Below are positions 23,600 to 34,505 of a stretch of 64,000 nt of DNA, one piece after another. Below the pieces are notes generated by a model. It did not search any database, was not told the DNA's origin, and saw only the letters and a list, made by a program, of their open reading frames with translations. Position numbers and translations under genes: made by a program. The stretch is from Cryptomeria japonica. Lineage: Eukaryota; Streptophyta; Pinopsida; Cupressales; Cupressaceae. Every line of letters begins with the position of its first letter. The stretch's first letter is position 1. Location: NCBI RefSeq assembly GCF_030272615.1, contig NC_081412.1:666110352-666174351 (forward strand), written 5' to 3'.

Positions 23600-24766
23600 T
23601 ATAATGGGTGAAAAATTAGAAGGATGAAAACCGCTAGTTTTTGCTTAGAGACCTATTACATTCAAAGGAGGGTTGAATCCAATAGATTTAGTCACAAACC
23701 AGCAAAGATAAGGACTGAAAATACTGATTGGATTCAAGGGGTGAATTTGTTTACCTTCTTTTGTGAGTTGAATTATTGAAATTAGGGTAAAGTGTTGAAA
23801 ATGAAGGTAAAACACAAAAATTGTGAGCCACAATCGTCGAATTGAGGTACACATCTCAATTCGAGGAATATAAGAATATTCGGACATGATTCCCAAAAAA
23901 GCTCCAAAAATGTTGGGACCGTAGCAAAATTCTCCCCAATCCTCTAAACTTTCCGCACACCAAAGGGAGTTGATTCATCTCCGCAAATAATGTCGATTCT
24001 GAAGATCCCAGCTCTGCACTTGTTTATTGCACACAGAAAGAAAGGGAAATAGGGGCTTGCCTAAGTCAAACCCTGATTTAGGAATTAACCTTGATTGAAA
24101 TATTGCAAATACTAAAATAAATAATGGAAAGATATACCACAAATCTACAATGACTTATAATGATGCTTTGCTTCTTAAATGTAATCACATATGTTGTATG
24201 AAATGACATGCACGTGATAAAACCCTAGTCACACACACATGCTTGCATATTATTGATGTAATATTGCTCCAGAATTGATGAATGAAGAATGCAACCTTGA
24301 AGACTTATAGAAATATTTGATGATGAATACTTCAATTGTTGAATGCTTGATGATTATAATTTCTCCCTTCTATCCTTGCCTCATTCTTGTTGTATATCCA
24401 AATGAGAGGGGAAAGCCACATTATATACGTGCATGTCGAAAAACATATTTATTTTATGACATAAGCCGAAATGGGCCTAGGTTTCCCGCCCAAATTTGAT
24501 AATGCCATAGGGGTCCAAAATGAGGCCCAAATAAGAAGGACCATAGTGTGGCGTCCTAGTTCTAATGAATACCAAAGCGCCATGCCCTGGTCCTACCCTA
24601 TTTTAGGGCCAGACTAAGGGGCCATGTGGTGTTTAAAGTGAAAATAAGGCCATATTTGCATGATACAAGCATAATCAAGTCTTAATTAAGCATTGAGGGA
24701 CGAACACTAAGGTGATGGCCCAAAATGTGGACTAAATTGTAAGGGAATACAATTTAGGAAGCTACA
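23600..24766 (-). repeat. 5' LTR of the pol-less element
   Basis: 1167 bp, the partner of 9102-10290, ending GAAGCTACA, then CTACT. Its start is changed (TATAATGGG for TGTAATGGG). Confidence 0.9.
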
Positions 24767-25559
24767 CTACTATGTCATGTTAAGTACCCATGAGCAAAAT
24801 ATCTCTTACAAATGGAATAAAAGAGGAAAACATGTAGGAAAAAAACTTCTCCAAAAGAGAGAATGCCAAAAAATAGACATGTATAAGTGATGGAAGGAGG
24901 ACTCAACATGATCCCCAATGACTCACCCATCATAAATATAAAATAGATATCTCTCCCATAGGTGAGAAAGGGAAATACTATAGATTCACCCATAATGATG
25001 TAGCTCCTATACTAATGGCCAATGGTTGAAGACAAAAGACAAACCAATTTTTGCAAACAATATTCTTCCCCTTGGGAAGAAACCATTATGATGACGAATG
25101 TAGAAGAAAATATAACTCCAAAATGAGATAAATTGGAAGAAGTATTAAAAATTTCTCAAGGGTCTTCGTCAAATCAAGACTATGTGGAAACTCGCGAGAA
25201 ACTCTCCAAAGATAATGATTATTTGAAAATGGTATTGTAATAATTGTTATCAAAGAGGATATGTATATTCTCAAATGTGTCTTTCAAATATGTAATATGA
25301 GATTCACAATACATATCTGATATACTATATAAGTACTTGTTCCCCAAAGTTAACTTTGATTGACTTTGATCATCCTACTAAATCAAATTATTGGGAGCCT
25401 TGACAACATTTAAATTTGAAAAAGCAAGAAGAGGAGGAGATGAAATCTCATCACAAGTCTCAAAAACACTAAGGTTCAAGTGATCAAAATTCTCCTAAAA
25501 ATATGATTTGCACTAGAGTGTGAGTAATAATATTGAGAGATTTCTTTACTCTTTTTCTT

Positions 25560-26450
25560 TTTTTCAATGATTTTTAATTAAATGCACTATAGGAATAGAT
25601 AGGTGACTCCTCAAAACCTCCAAAATCTCTACAAGACCAAAACACTTCTACAAGAGAGAATGTGAATAATACCTTACTTCAACAATGCAAGTTTGTTTAA
25701 TGGTTAAATATGAAATGTATAATGAGATGCTTAGATTTCTAAAGGAAGTGTGTGATGTATAATCAATAACTAACATGACACAAGCATTAAATTCCCAATA
25801 AAAATATTAAATGCCTAGGAAACTAAAATTAAATAAGGTGAACATGGTCATGTTATAACTAACATCTTGAATGCCACCTAGGACCTAAGTAAACTTAAGA
25901 TGTGAATAGGTCCCAACTAATGACTAGTTAGGTACATAAACTTAGTCACACTAACACCCCCCTTAAGTGCAACTTATGGAATATATTATTATGCAAATGA
26001 TGAAATAATTATTAAGGTTACTAGCTACAAGGCCATGTTAGGTTCCCATGTACAAATTATCTCTCACAAAAAAAAGAAAGGAGAGAACTCATTGGGACAA
26101 AAACCATCTCTAAAAGAGAGAAAATACAATCAAGAACAACATGGAGTACTCAATGATACCCCCCAAGAATTATATCCATCATGAAAAGAACCATCACAAA
26201 TCCAATCAATCTCCCTCCATACAAATGATGACAAGAGAGACCATGCAATCTCCCCAAAATGAGATAGTCTGCTACAAAGAAGCACTAGAAATACTTTGCG
26301 GAGTAAACTTAGGAACCCTCAATATAAGAAACAAAGGACAAGATACATGTGTGCAAATAAGAAAATAGAATAATTCCTACTATGAAGGAACAATTGGAAA
26401 AATCTCAAACTACCACAACCTTGGAATTGATGAAGCAAAATTTGATTGAC
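25560..26450 (-). mobile_element. Second Copia-like fragment related to 8640-25300
   Basis: Minus strand: CTTAAGGGGGG then TGTTAGTGTGAC at about 25970-25945, an LTR start preceded by a PPT. LTR-like text extends left to about 25560, ending in the plus-strand phrase TAGTCACACTAACA. To the right, 26030-26300 resembles 24772-24970. No coding domain is readable. Borders are approximate, and 25300-25560 between the two copies shows nothing clear. Confidence 0.55.
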
Positions 26451-26459
26451 AAATGATCT

Positions 26460-28800
26460 AGAAATTAAATATATTGCAATGATCAAAATGACATCTTCCC
26501 AAGTGACATTTGTCTGAGTAATGGTCTAGGGTACCCACCCAATTAATATATGATGTACTTAGGGGTACAAATAAAAAAAAAGTGCATGGATGGCTAGATT
26601 GAATTCCTTAATACCTTTCCAATGTTGCAAGAGTCATAAAAAAAAAGATCATGGCAAAAAGTTATGAGCTCAAGAGCCAAAATGAAGATCTGAATTCAAC
26701 AAGAAAAAGTTGACACCAAATTATAGAAACTACAAACAATACTTTCTCCATTTGAAACTACATTGAACTAGCTTTCCAATGATATCTCATTTTTTAAAAT
26801 TAGACTATGTACGTGAAAATTACATGGTCATTTTCCCAATAGGGGTATTATTGCATGTGGTAGTTTCTCATTGGTATAGAGTACCTCTTTGCAATGCAAT
26901 TTCATGATATTCATTCAAATGAAGCCTGCACTAATTTGCTACAATGTCATATGTCATTTTCATTCTCTATATCAAGTTGTTCTACTTGATTCCCATTAAA
27001 TATAATTAATGATGTTGATTGTCAATGGCTAAATTAAGCTTTGTGAAATATTTTTGAGTGTGAGTGCTATCATTTCCAATTTTTAAAGATTTGTAATAAT
27101 TTAGATCATATATATTTTGGATATGTAATGGTCACCTTTAATTTATGATGAAGTACTTAGTTCACCATGGAATTTTACTATAAAGAGGGATGGTGAGTTC
27201 GACTGGAGTCATTCTTAAATCTATAAAAGAGTTTTGGGTGTAGTTTTCTTACTTTCTATTCTGATAAGTGTTTTGTTAGGTTAATAAGAATGATGTCATT
27301 ATAGTATTGGGAGTATTTTAGATTCCTCTACCTCCATTATGTAGTTTCAAAAGGAAAGAGAGACCAATTCCGCTTGAGGTTAGAATGGCCAAAGTTGGAA
27401 GGAATAGATTATTGAAATTAAGTAGGATGCCTATTGGAATGGGTTGTGTGATGACCCTCAAATAGGAATTATGGATTTTTGATGTCATCTTGGTCTTGCC
27501 CAAAGATAGTGGCAATAGTTTTTCTATCACTAAAATTGCTTCTCAATTGATACCTCCAATTAGTATAAGGGTGTTGGTGATGGAATTGGTGGATCTAAGA
27601 TGACTCCTTCCCACATCCAAATAAGGTATTTCCATAGATTGGATTCTCTATTGCTCTACTCCATCACCTTTGTAAAAAAATTGAACATCATTTTCAATAT
27701 CATCTTTTTTCTTTTTTGGTGGCTTGGTCCTACTCAAAGATAGTGGCAAAAAAAATTATATCACTAAAATTACTTCTCAAGACCTCTAGCCAGTATTTTG
27801 GGGTTGTTGATGGATCCTTGTAAGATCCTAGGTTGACTATCAATAACTTGAGCTATTATGTGGGTGTTGGTGATGGAATCAATGGATCTAGGCCGACTCT
27901 TTTATCAACATTGACAACAAGGACCAAGGTATTACAACAACTCAGAGTCCATGTTTCTCTACTTTGTCACCTTTACAACAAAGCTTAACAAAATTCATAA
28001 CACCACTATTCGAATGGTATCAACTATGCCAAATATAAAAGTGATGTGTCATTTATACATGAGATTGCATGTTCTACTCATCTTTAAAAAGAGATGTATC
28101 ATGTAACATTGTAGTTCATTAGTAATATAATAAATGGTTGTGCTATTCTTTGTTATTCTTTTGTTGTAAAGAATTAATTTTTGTGTTAGTGTCTATTCAG
28201 GTTACAAGTAATAGTATAATATATTTTATTAAGATTAATTAGAATATTTACTCTGCAAATTTGAAATATGATATAATAATACATATATTTATCATCACAT
28301 TATTACAAATTTATCTTCACATTATTTGAAATTAGGGAACAATATGACTCACAACATAATAATTTATATTTGAAGTTCAAAATTTTAGAAACAACAACAA
28401 TGTATAAAAAACTATAATGATGGCATTATGACATAATAAAATCTCATAAGTCTGAAATAATGACGTAAAAATATTTCACCATTCGATGAATACTTGATGG
28501 GTACCCATAGTTGAATTTTGGAATGAAATGTTCAAAATGCTATAGTTGCAAACTCAAACCTCCACAATCACCCTATTTCCATTAGATTTACAAAGATCAA
28601 TGGTTGGTTCATATTTATTAATTGAAGTTGCAAACTTGTAAGGTCGAGCTATCAATATCATTAAATTTCATGCAAAATGGTAGTACAATATTGTCATGCA
28701 ATAACTATGGTCAAAACATGGAATAGTTTTGTTCACTTTTCTACTAAATTGATAAATATAGAATAAGAAGAGAAATAAGAAGTTAAGTTGTATTATTACA
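26460..28800. other. Unassigned AT-rich sequence with one internal duplication
   Basis: I find no coding sense, LTR terminus or known repeat, apart from the diverged duplication at 27480-27980. The short frames here have no motif. Confidence 0.5.
27480..27980. repeat. Diverged tandem duplication (about 240-bp units)
   Basis: 27480-27690 and 27715-27980 share CAAAGATAGTGGCAA, TATCACTAAAATT, CTTCTCAA, GGTGTTGGTGATGGAAT, TGGATCTA, and CT(A/T)CT(C/T)(C/T)(A/G)TCACCTTT in the same order. Spacing differs by small indels. Confidence 0.7.
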
Positions 28801-31800
28801 ATTTCTATTTGATATAGTGAAGAAATATTGAAATGGGATAAAAGAGTCAGGACTAGGATCAAGGAGATTGTGGAACTTAACAAACTCAATCTTTTGGTTC
28901 ATCTTTCCAAATTTTGGGTAAGTGAAACAATGAGACTCAAAAATATTACAATCCATCCAATTTTCTACTATTATAAGATTTCAATTAATAATTTTAAGCT
29001 TTGTTATCAATTTAAAAGCATGTCTACCACCAACAATGAAGCTAAAATTGGGAAAGGCAAAGCACGTCAAAAAGAAAACCATGTCAATGCTTAAACATTA
29101 GGTTTCACTAATGAATACAATGATATCTATGATCTTGCAATCTATGGTTGGATTACCTTAGAACTTAGATATATATGTTAGAATAAGGGACATGGTGGAA
29201 AAATATTGAGACTAGCAATACTAAAGCAAGACCAAAAATAGTATCATGACACCTCGGGTGGTTGGATTGGGTCACGTGATGTTTCCTAAAGTTTTCCCTT
29301 GCCCAAAACTTATAATGAATTGTGCCTAGAATTCTAATGATAATAAAATAGTATTTTATCTAAGAAGTAATGTTACACATTACTAGTGAAGAACTTAAAA
29401 AACTATAACGGTTCCTAGCTAAAGAGTATGAAGACATATGCATTGACCTTGAAAATTTGGCTAGTGAATTTCAAGCAATCAATCAACAAAGAAAAAATAA
29501 TAAAATAAAAGTGGATGGTATTGTACTCACAAAGAATCATAAGCCTCCATATAAAATCGAAAAGCTTAAATTATGGGTTCAATAAACTTGTTTCATGCTA
29601 GCACTTTGCCTTAGATTGGATAGTAATAGGGAAGTGGGTACAAACCTCCTTGAAACACTATATATTATCAATTATATTGCTCCACCTACTAAATATATAT
29701 TTATTGAACATGTTGCAAAATTCATGCAAAAACAATTTGATATGATTAAAGGAGGTTCCACTTCCACTTGAAAGACTAAGATATTTAGGTTCACAACCTA
29801 CTTGTACTATTTATTTCTACAAAATTTTAGTAAAATGTTTGTAGAAATGGACAACAAACTTATTATTCAGCTCAATAAGTATGACGAGGCTAGGGTGAAA
29901 ACATTGGTTCAAGTACCACTATATAAGTGGACCCCTAAGATAAGGATGCATGATAATCAAAGGAACTACAATGATTTCATAGAATACTTTTTGGCTCCGT
30001 TATATTAAGCAATTACAGATACTCCAATGTATAGATTGTCTAAGTCTTTTAGAAATTGATTCAACGGGGATAAAAAATACAATTGGTTAACTGATACTTC
30101 ATAGAAGAAAATAATATGCTAAGATTTGGTAGATCAAGAGTACAACCCTACAAACTTCCAATGCATATGACAAAGAGGATTTTTTCATTGGAATGTTTAT
30201 CATAGTTAGATAGTATCGATCAATTATACTTTGTTAGTCAGTAGAAGAAGACCATATTTCCTTTGTTACCTTTTTCATGTGTAGGGTTCACATTCAACAC
30301 AAAAGAATTCAACATAGTAAATAATTTGTTTAATTTCTCATTTGTCTATCACTGGTAGTATGATCCATGTGATGTTATTAAAACAAAACTTGTAACCAAT
30401 AAGAATGTTGCAAGTATAATTTAACATGAAAGCAAACCCTTGCTAGAATATTGAAAAACGAGAATCTTGAGATAAGATCAAAAAATAACCAAGGAAACTA
30501 TTGCTAAAAAGGGTATTTCTTTTAAGTAATTATCAGTAAAAATAATGGAATTGTACCACTAGAAAGCATCAGAGATGTCAATCAAGAGCTACAATATTTT
30601 TATGTAAGAGTTTTCAATCTATTTATTACAAAAAAAAAATTACTATAACATCTAAGGTTAGCTTGTACAGATAGAAAGTAGACACAGTAAAAAATGAATG
30701 AGTTTTGGTTTACGAGAAAGGATATAGGCGAACCAAAAACTATTGTGGCTTTTGAAGACGTCCCAGAGAATGAAAAATTTAGCAACTTATGGAATAAAAA
30801 AAATCCCAATGAAGTTGAAGTTGAAAAAACTAATTATGGTGACAAAAACCAACTCTTAGATCCCAATTATAAGTTAGAATATTCATTCAGACATTTTTTG
30901 ATTGAAGCCACAAAAGAAAAATATACTATAAAGGCAATCATAATGGAGAAAATGTGTTATCAAGTTGGTCCTTTGAGATCTAGTAAACAAGGTATTTTTT
31001 TAGTACTAATAGTAGCCCCTAGAAATGTTGATGATTCTGAAGACATTGGAGCAAATGAAATTGCCAAAGGGGAAATAATGATAGAAGGTTCAATTCAATT
31101 TGTTTTTTTACCTCACATTGATAGACAGATATAATCATAAGTATAACCAATGCTATGGCAAAAACCCCTAAAAAGAGGTCGATTCTAACATAAGAAGAGA
31201 CTGGACAACTACAAGAATTTGAAGATAAAAACAAAAAATAAAAATAAAAAAAATTGAAGAAGTAAAAGATTATGGTATCTCAAAGTCTAACTTCCTTCAT
31301 TTTCACCTTAAAAGAATTATTCCACAAGTCAATCCTCTAATTTTTAGTGTGAATGAGACATTAAAGGCTAATCCTTAATCTCTAATAATTATAGATCACC
31401 CAAACAATGTAAGCACTCTTTCTCAATTGTGTCAGCAATCTAGGGTTTTTATTACAAACAATACAAAGTTGATATTAAAAAGAACACAAGAATAAATTGC
31501 TAGAGGATATTGTTGTAAATTTAGAGCCTGCAACAACCAAGGTAAATTCCACACATGACCAAAATAAAGAAACTATGGAATACATGGTTATTGTGCCCAA
31601 AGTTAGCAATAAAACATAGCATCAGATGAATACATAATATATGAAGTGAGTACTATCCAAATGGATATGTTTGAAATGAAAAATATGACAAAATCAATGT
31701 AACAAAAAGAAACAACCAAGTGGTGTACACATCACTAATAAGAAAAAAGAAAGCTAGAATTAACTTGAAATTACAAATAGAAAAGTTAAAGGTGGACCTA

Positions 31801-32159
31801 GAAAATGAGAAATCACAAAGGAAAGTATCAGATAACAAGAGGAAGGATTTATATAATAGCATAAAAAAATATGGTTGTACATCTGCAAGCTAACAAAATA
31901 ATCAGATTGAGATGGAATTAAGTGAACCAAAGAAAAGTTATATGAAAGAATAAAGAAATATGAAAATGAAAGAGCCAAATCATGAAAATTAGAACAAAGC
32001 CTTATGTAACCCAATGCCCCAACAAATGAATCAAAAGCCAAACTCAACATGTGCACCTGATTTGTTGGAGGCCTGCAAGACAACAAGAAAACATCAAATT
32101 CACCCATGAAACATTATATCAAGAAATCTAAATGAAGAAAACATGTTCATCAAATCAAA

Positions 32160-33486
32160 TTGCTCAAAACCGTCTCATGGTCCTCTATCTCCAAGGATCT
32201 TCAAAATTCAAGGTGGCCCTCACATGGATGCAACTAAGATCCTAGTGATGAGATGAAAATCTATTGATATGATATGCAAGATGGAGGTGCATTTCCAAAT
32301 TGAAAGATTAAGTGATCTAATTAAGCTAAGATGAAGATGAGATATGAGAATGCTATGGAATTGATATGAAATTAAGCTAAGTGATATAATCTAAGCTATG
32401 ATGCAATTAGGATGGCCTAGATGCTTGAAGATGAACAATTGGAGCTCCTTGATAACCTACACAACAATTTAACTATAATATGGATGAAAAAGAAGATGGA
32501 TTGATTGATTGAAGAAAGGGGCTCTATTTATAGAGAAAATAGAGAAATGGATGGTTGAGATTGAGCAATCTCAACAAGGGCTAGGATTGAAAGTTATCAA
32601 TCCATGAGGGGAATTCAATCCAATCCCAAGTTGACAAATGTCACCTTGAGATGGCTTCAGAGGATGCTAAGAAAGCATTAGGGATACCATCAAGGGATGG
32701 CATCATTGGATAATGCCATTATCCAAGCGAGCATGCTATTGTCCAAGTGGTAAACTCTTGTGCAAAGTTGAGGGATGACCAAAGGGACAACCATCATGGG
32801 CTAGGATGATGTCTTTTAAGAGGCATTAAATGCTCTTTGAAGACTTTGGAGGTTAACTTTATGAAGGTTAGATAACCTTACAAGTTTGGAAGACTCAACA
32901 AGTTAACTTGTTGAAGAAGGTGGAGTCTTCAACACATTTAGAAGACTTTCTTCCAAATTTGGAGAAGTGACTCCCCCAAATTTAGAGATGTGACATGATT
33001 AGAGGAATTAGGCTAATTAATGAGGGGTTGGAGAGGTTCTAGAAGAATATTAGCATGCAAATGTAAAATGTAGGAGAATGCAAGTGGAGGAAAATGGGTA
33101 TTTTTAGATAAAATAAAAGATTTATTATAGCCAAAAGGGGTACAACTTGCATTTGTAGGATTTTGCAAGTGGTGGGACTATTCACAAATAAGTAATGATT
33201 TATTTAAATGCAAAGGGGTTTTAATCAAATGTAAATTCAATTAAAAGGGAAAAGGGATTTTAATTAAATAAATAATATTTATTCAGTTAAATGGCTAGAG
33301 GTTACTTAATCAAACCTTAGTTTAATTAATAGGTTTGGCTAGAAGAAATGGATTTTAATCAAATGTTTAATTTGATTAATAGGCTGATTGGAAGAATATG
33401 GATATTAATTAAACCTTAGTCTAATTAATAGATGAATAAATGATTTATTCATTTAATTAGTTGTGCAATTTTTAGGTGTCTGCACA
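32160..33486 (-). mobile_element. Minus-strand LTR (probable solo) inside the decayed ORF
   Basis: On the minus strand the block begins TGTGCAGACACCTAAAAATT, a common start for plant Gypsy LTRs. It has a clear TATA box (CTATAAATAGAGCCCC, 32518-32533) about 0.95 kb in, and it interrupts the coding relic. The left border is not clear and I could not find a target duplication, so truncation is possible. Confidence 0.6.
32521..32533 (-). promoter_or_regulatory. TATA box of the 32160-33486 LTR
   Basis: Minus-strand CTATAAATAGAGC is a strong match to the plant LTR core promoter. Transcription would run toward lower coordinates. Confidence 0.65.
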
Positions 33487-34380
33487 ACCAAGTTGAGTAA
33501 ATAGCATGTCAATATGAATTCAAAAAAGGATAAAATAAGGCGTGCCAATCAAAATGGGTGTAGTCCTAAAGGATGCACGAGATAAAAATGAGTCTTCCAA
33601 AAATAGAGTATCTGAATTATATAGAAAAATAAGAAGGCATATAAAATAAAAGATTTGAGAAGAAATAATGTAGAGGACTTATCAAATGTTTCAATTTTTG
33701 AATCAATTGAGGATCAAACAATACATACTAGTAAGCTCAATCAATATGTTACTGACAACATTATTGGCAACAAAAAATTAAAATCAAGAGAGAAAATGGC
33801 AAATCAAATTTTGCAAAGATTCTACAAACCCACTGACGATGAATATCATCCAAAGGAATTTAGAACCACATTGATGCCTGAATAAAGGTATAAAAATGAT
33901 TCAAAATTGTTCCAAACTAGGTGAAAATGAGGATTTTTTGGTTCATGTTGCCAAAAAGTTGTGGGAGGTGCATGAAAAAGTTTACTTCTTCACACAACTT
34001 GATTTGCCACAGGCTTTTGACAAAAGAGAGTAATACATTAGCAATGTTTTTTTCAAGAAAGTGATGGAGGACAAGATGAGGATTGATTAGGAATAGATTC
34101 CTCTAAAGCCAGATGAGGGGAAAAAATTGGATTCTATTAAACAATTGATATCCTTTAATGTAACATTAAAATTGGTAAATTCAAGTCAAATTCCATTTTC
34201 ATTTAGGAATTGTCAATAAATTTTCAAGTCAAATATAAGAAGCTGGAATGACTTGCAACTCCATCAAATGAATAGTGGAGCCTTTTACAAAAGTTGATAT
34301 AATTATCCAACATTGTCTCGGGATGTAAATTTGTTAATTTGAAAGACATCATAAATTTGTAATACTTCTATGTATTCATT

Positions 34381-34505
34381 CACTAATACATTTGGTCTAG
34401 TATTCCGATAGAGGTTTTCGACTGAGAAGGTATATTGTGACCAAATTTGATTTTTTTTTGAAAAAGTGTCCGCGTTCGTCGAAATTTCGACGACAACGGG
34501 CATTA
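34381..34505. repeat. Left terminal and subterminal repeats of the CACTA element
   Basis: The TIR is followed by TTCCGATAGAGGTTTTCGAC and the inverted motif TTCGTCGAAATTTCGACGA (34474-34492). These are the same CGTCG-type words that crowd the right end, and are likely transposase-binding sites. Confidence 0.8.

Larger units (their letters stand above)
9102..24766 (-). mobile_element. Pol-less LTR retrotransposon, minus strand (TSD CTACT)
   Basis: LTRs at 9102-10290 and 23600-24766 share long text, such as ATTACATTCAAA and GGTTGAATCCAATAGATTTAG near their starts. CTACT stands on both outer sides (9097-9101, 24767-24771). A PBS-like GTCGGGTTCACCA (plus strand) abuts the right LTR, and a purine-rich PPT (minus strand AAAGTGGGGGATAAA) abuts the left LTR. 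Without the nested 9.2-kb element it would be about 6.5 kb. The interior has a gag-like relic and no RT, integrase or protease I could read, so it looks non-autonomous or gutted. The gag fingers resemble Gypsy rather than Copia. Confidence 0.9.
8640..25300 (-). mobile_element. Old Copia-like fragment split by the 9102-24766 element
   Basis: At 9010-9045 the minus strand reads a polypurine-like run (CTTAAGGGGG) followed by TGTTGGTATGAAC, an LTR start. The same layout recurs at 25945-25975. Past the nested element, 24772-25300 continues text resembling 26030-26300: ATGTTAAGTACCCATG against ATGTTAGGTTCCCATG, then ATCTCTTACAAA against ATCTCTCACAAA. The two halves are therefore one older element interrupted at CTACT. 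I found no pol domain in it. The outer borders are approximate. Confidence 0.6.
28820..34300 (+). pseudogene. Decayed long ORF of unknown function, split by an LTR
   Basis: A chain of plus-strand frames has good coding texture but many stops. It starts near 29020 with MSTTNNEAKIGKGKARQKEN, then DICIDLENLASEFQAINQQ (29440), PPTKYIFIEHVAKFMQKQF (29680) and LVQVPLYKWTPKIRMHDN (29910). The longest piece is 146 codons at 30694-31134 (FWFTRKDIGEPKTIVAFEDV at its start). Then come FHLKRIIPQVNPLIFSV (31300), a charged helical stretch near 31750-31860, and a part at 33655-33885. I recognise no transposase, polymerase, gag or host domain. It resembles the non-pol extension ORF at 13.2-15 kb in style, so it may be the body of a pol-less LTR element. 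It ends just left of the CACTA element. Confidence 0.45.

Noticed and set aside
34440-34500. Standalone hairpin or regulatory RNA (TTCGTCGAAATTTCGACGA)
   Set aside because: Better explained as CACTA subterminal inverted motifs next to the left terminal repeat.
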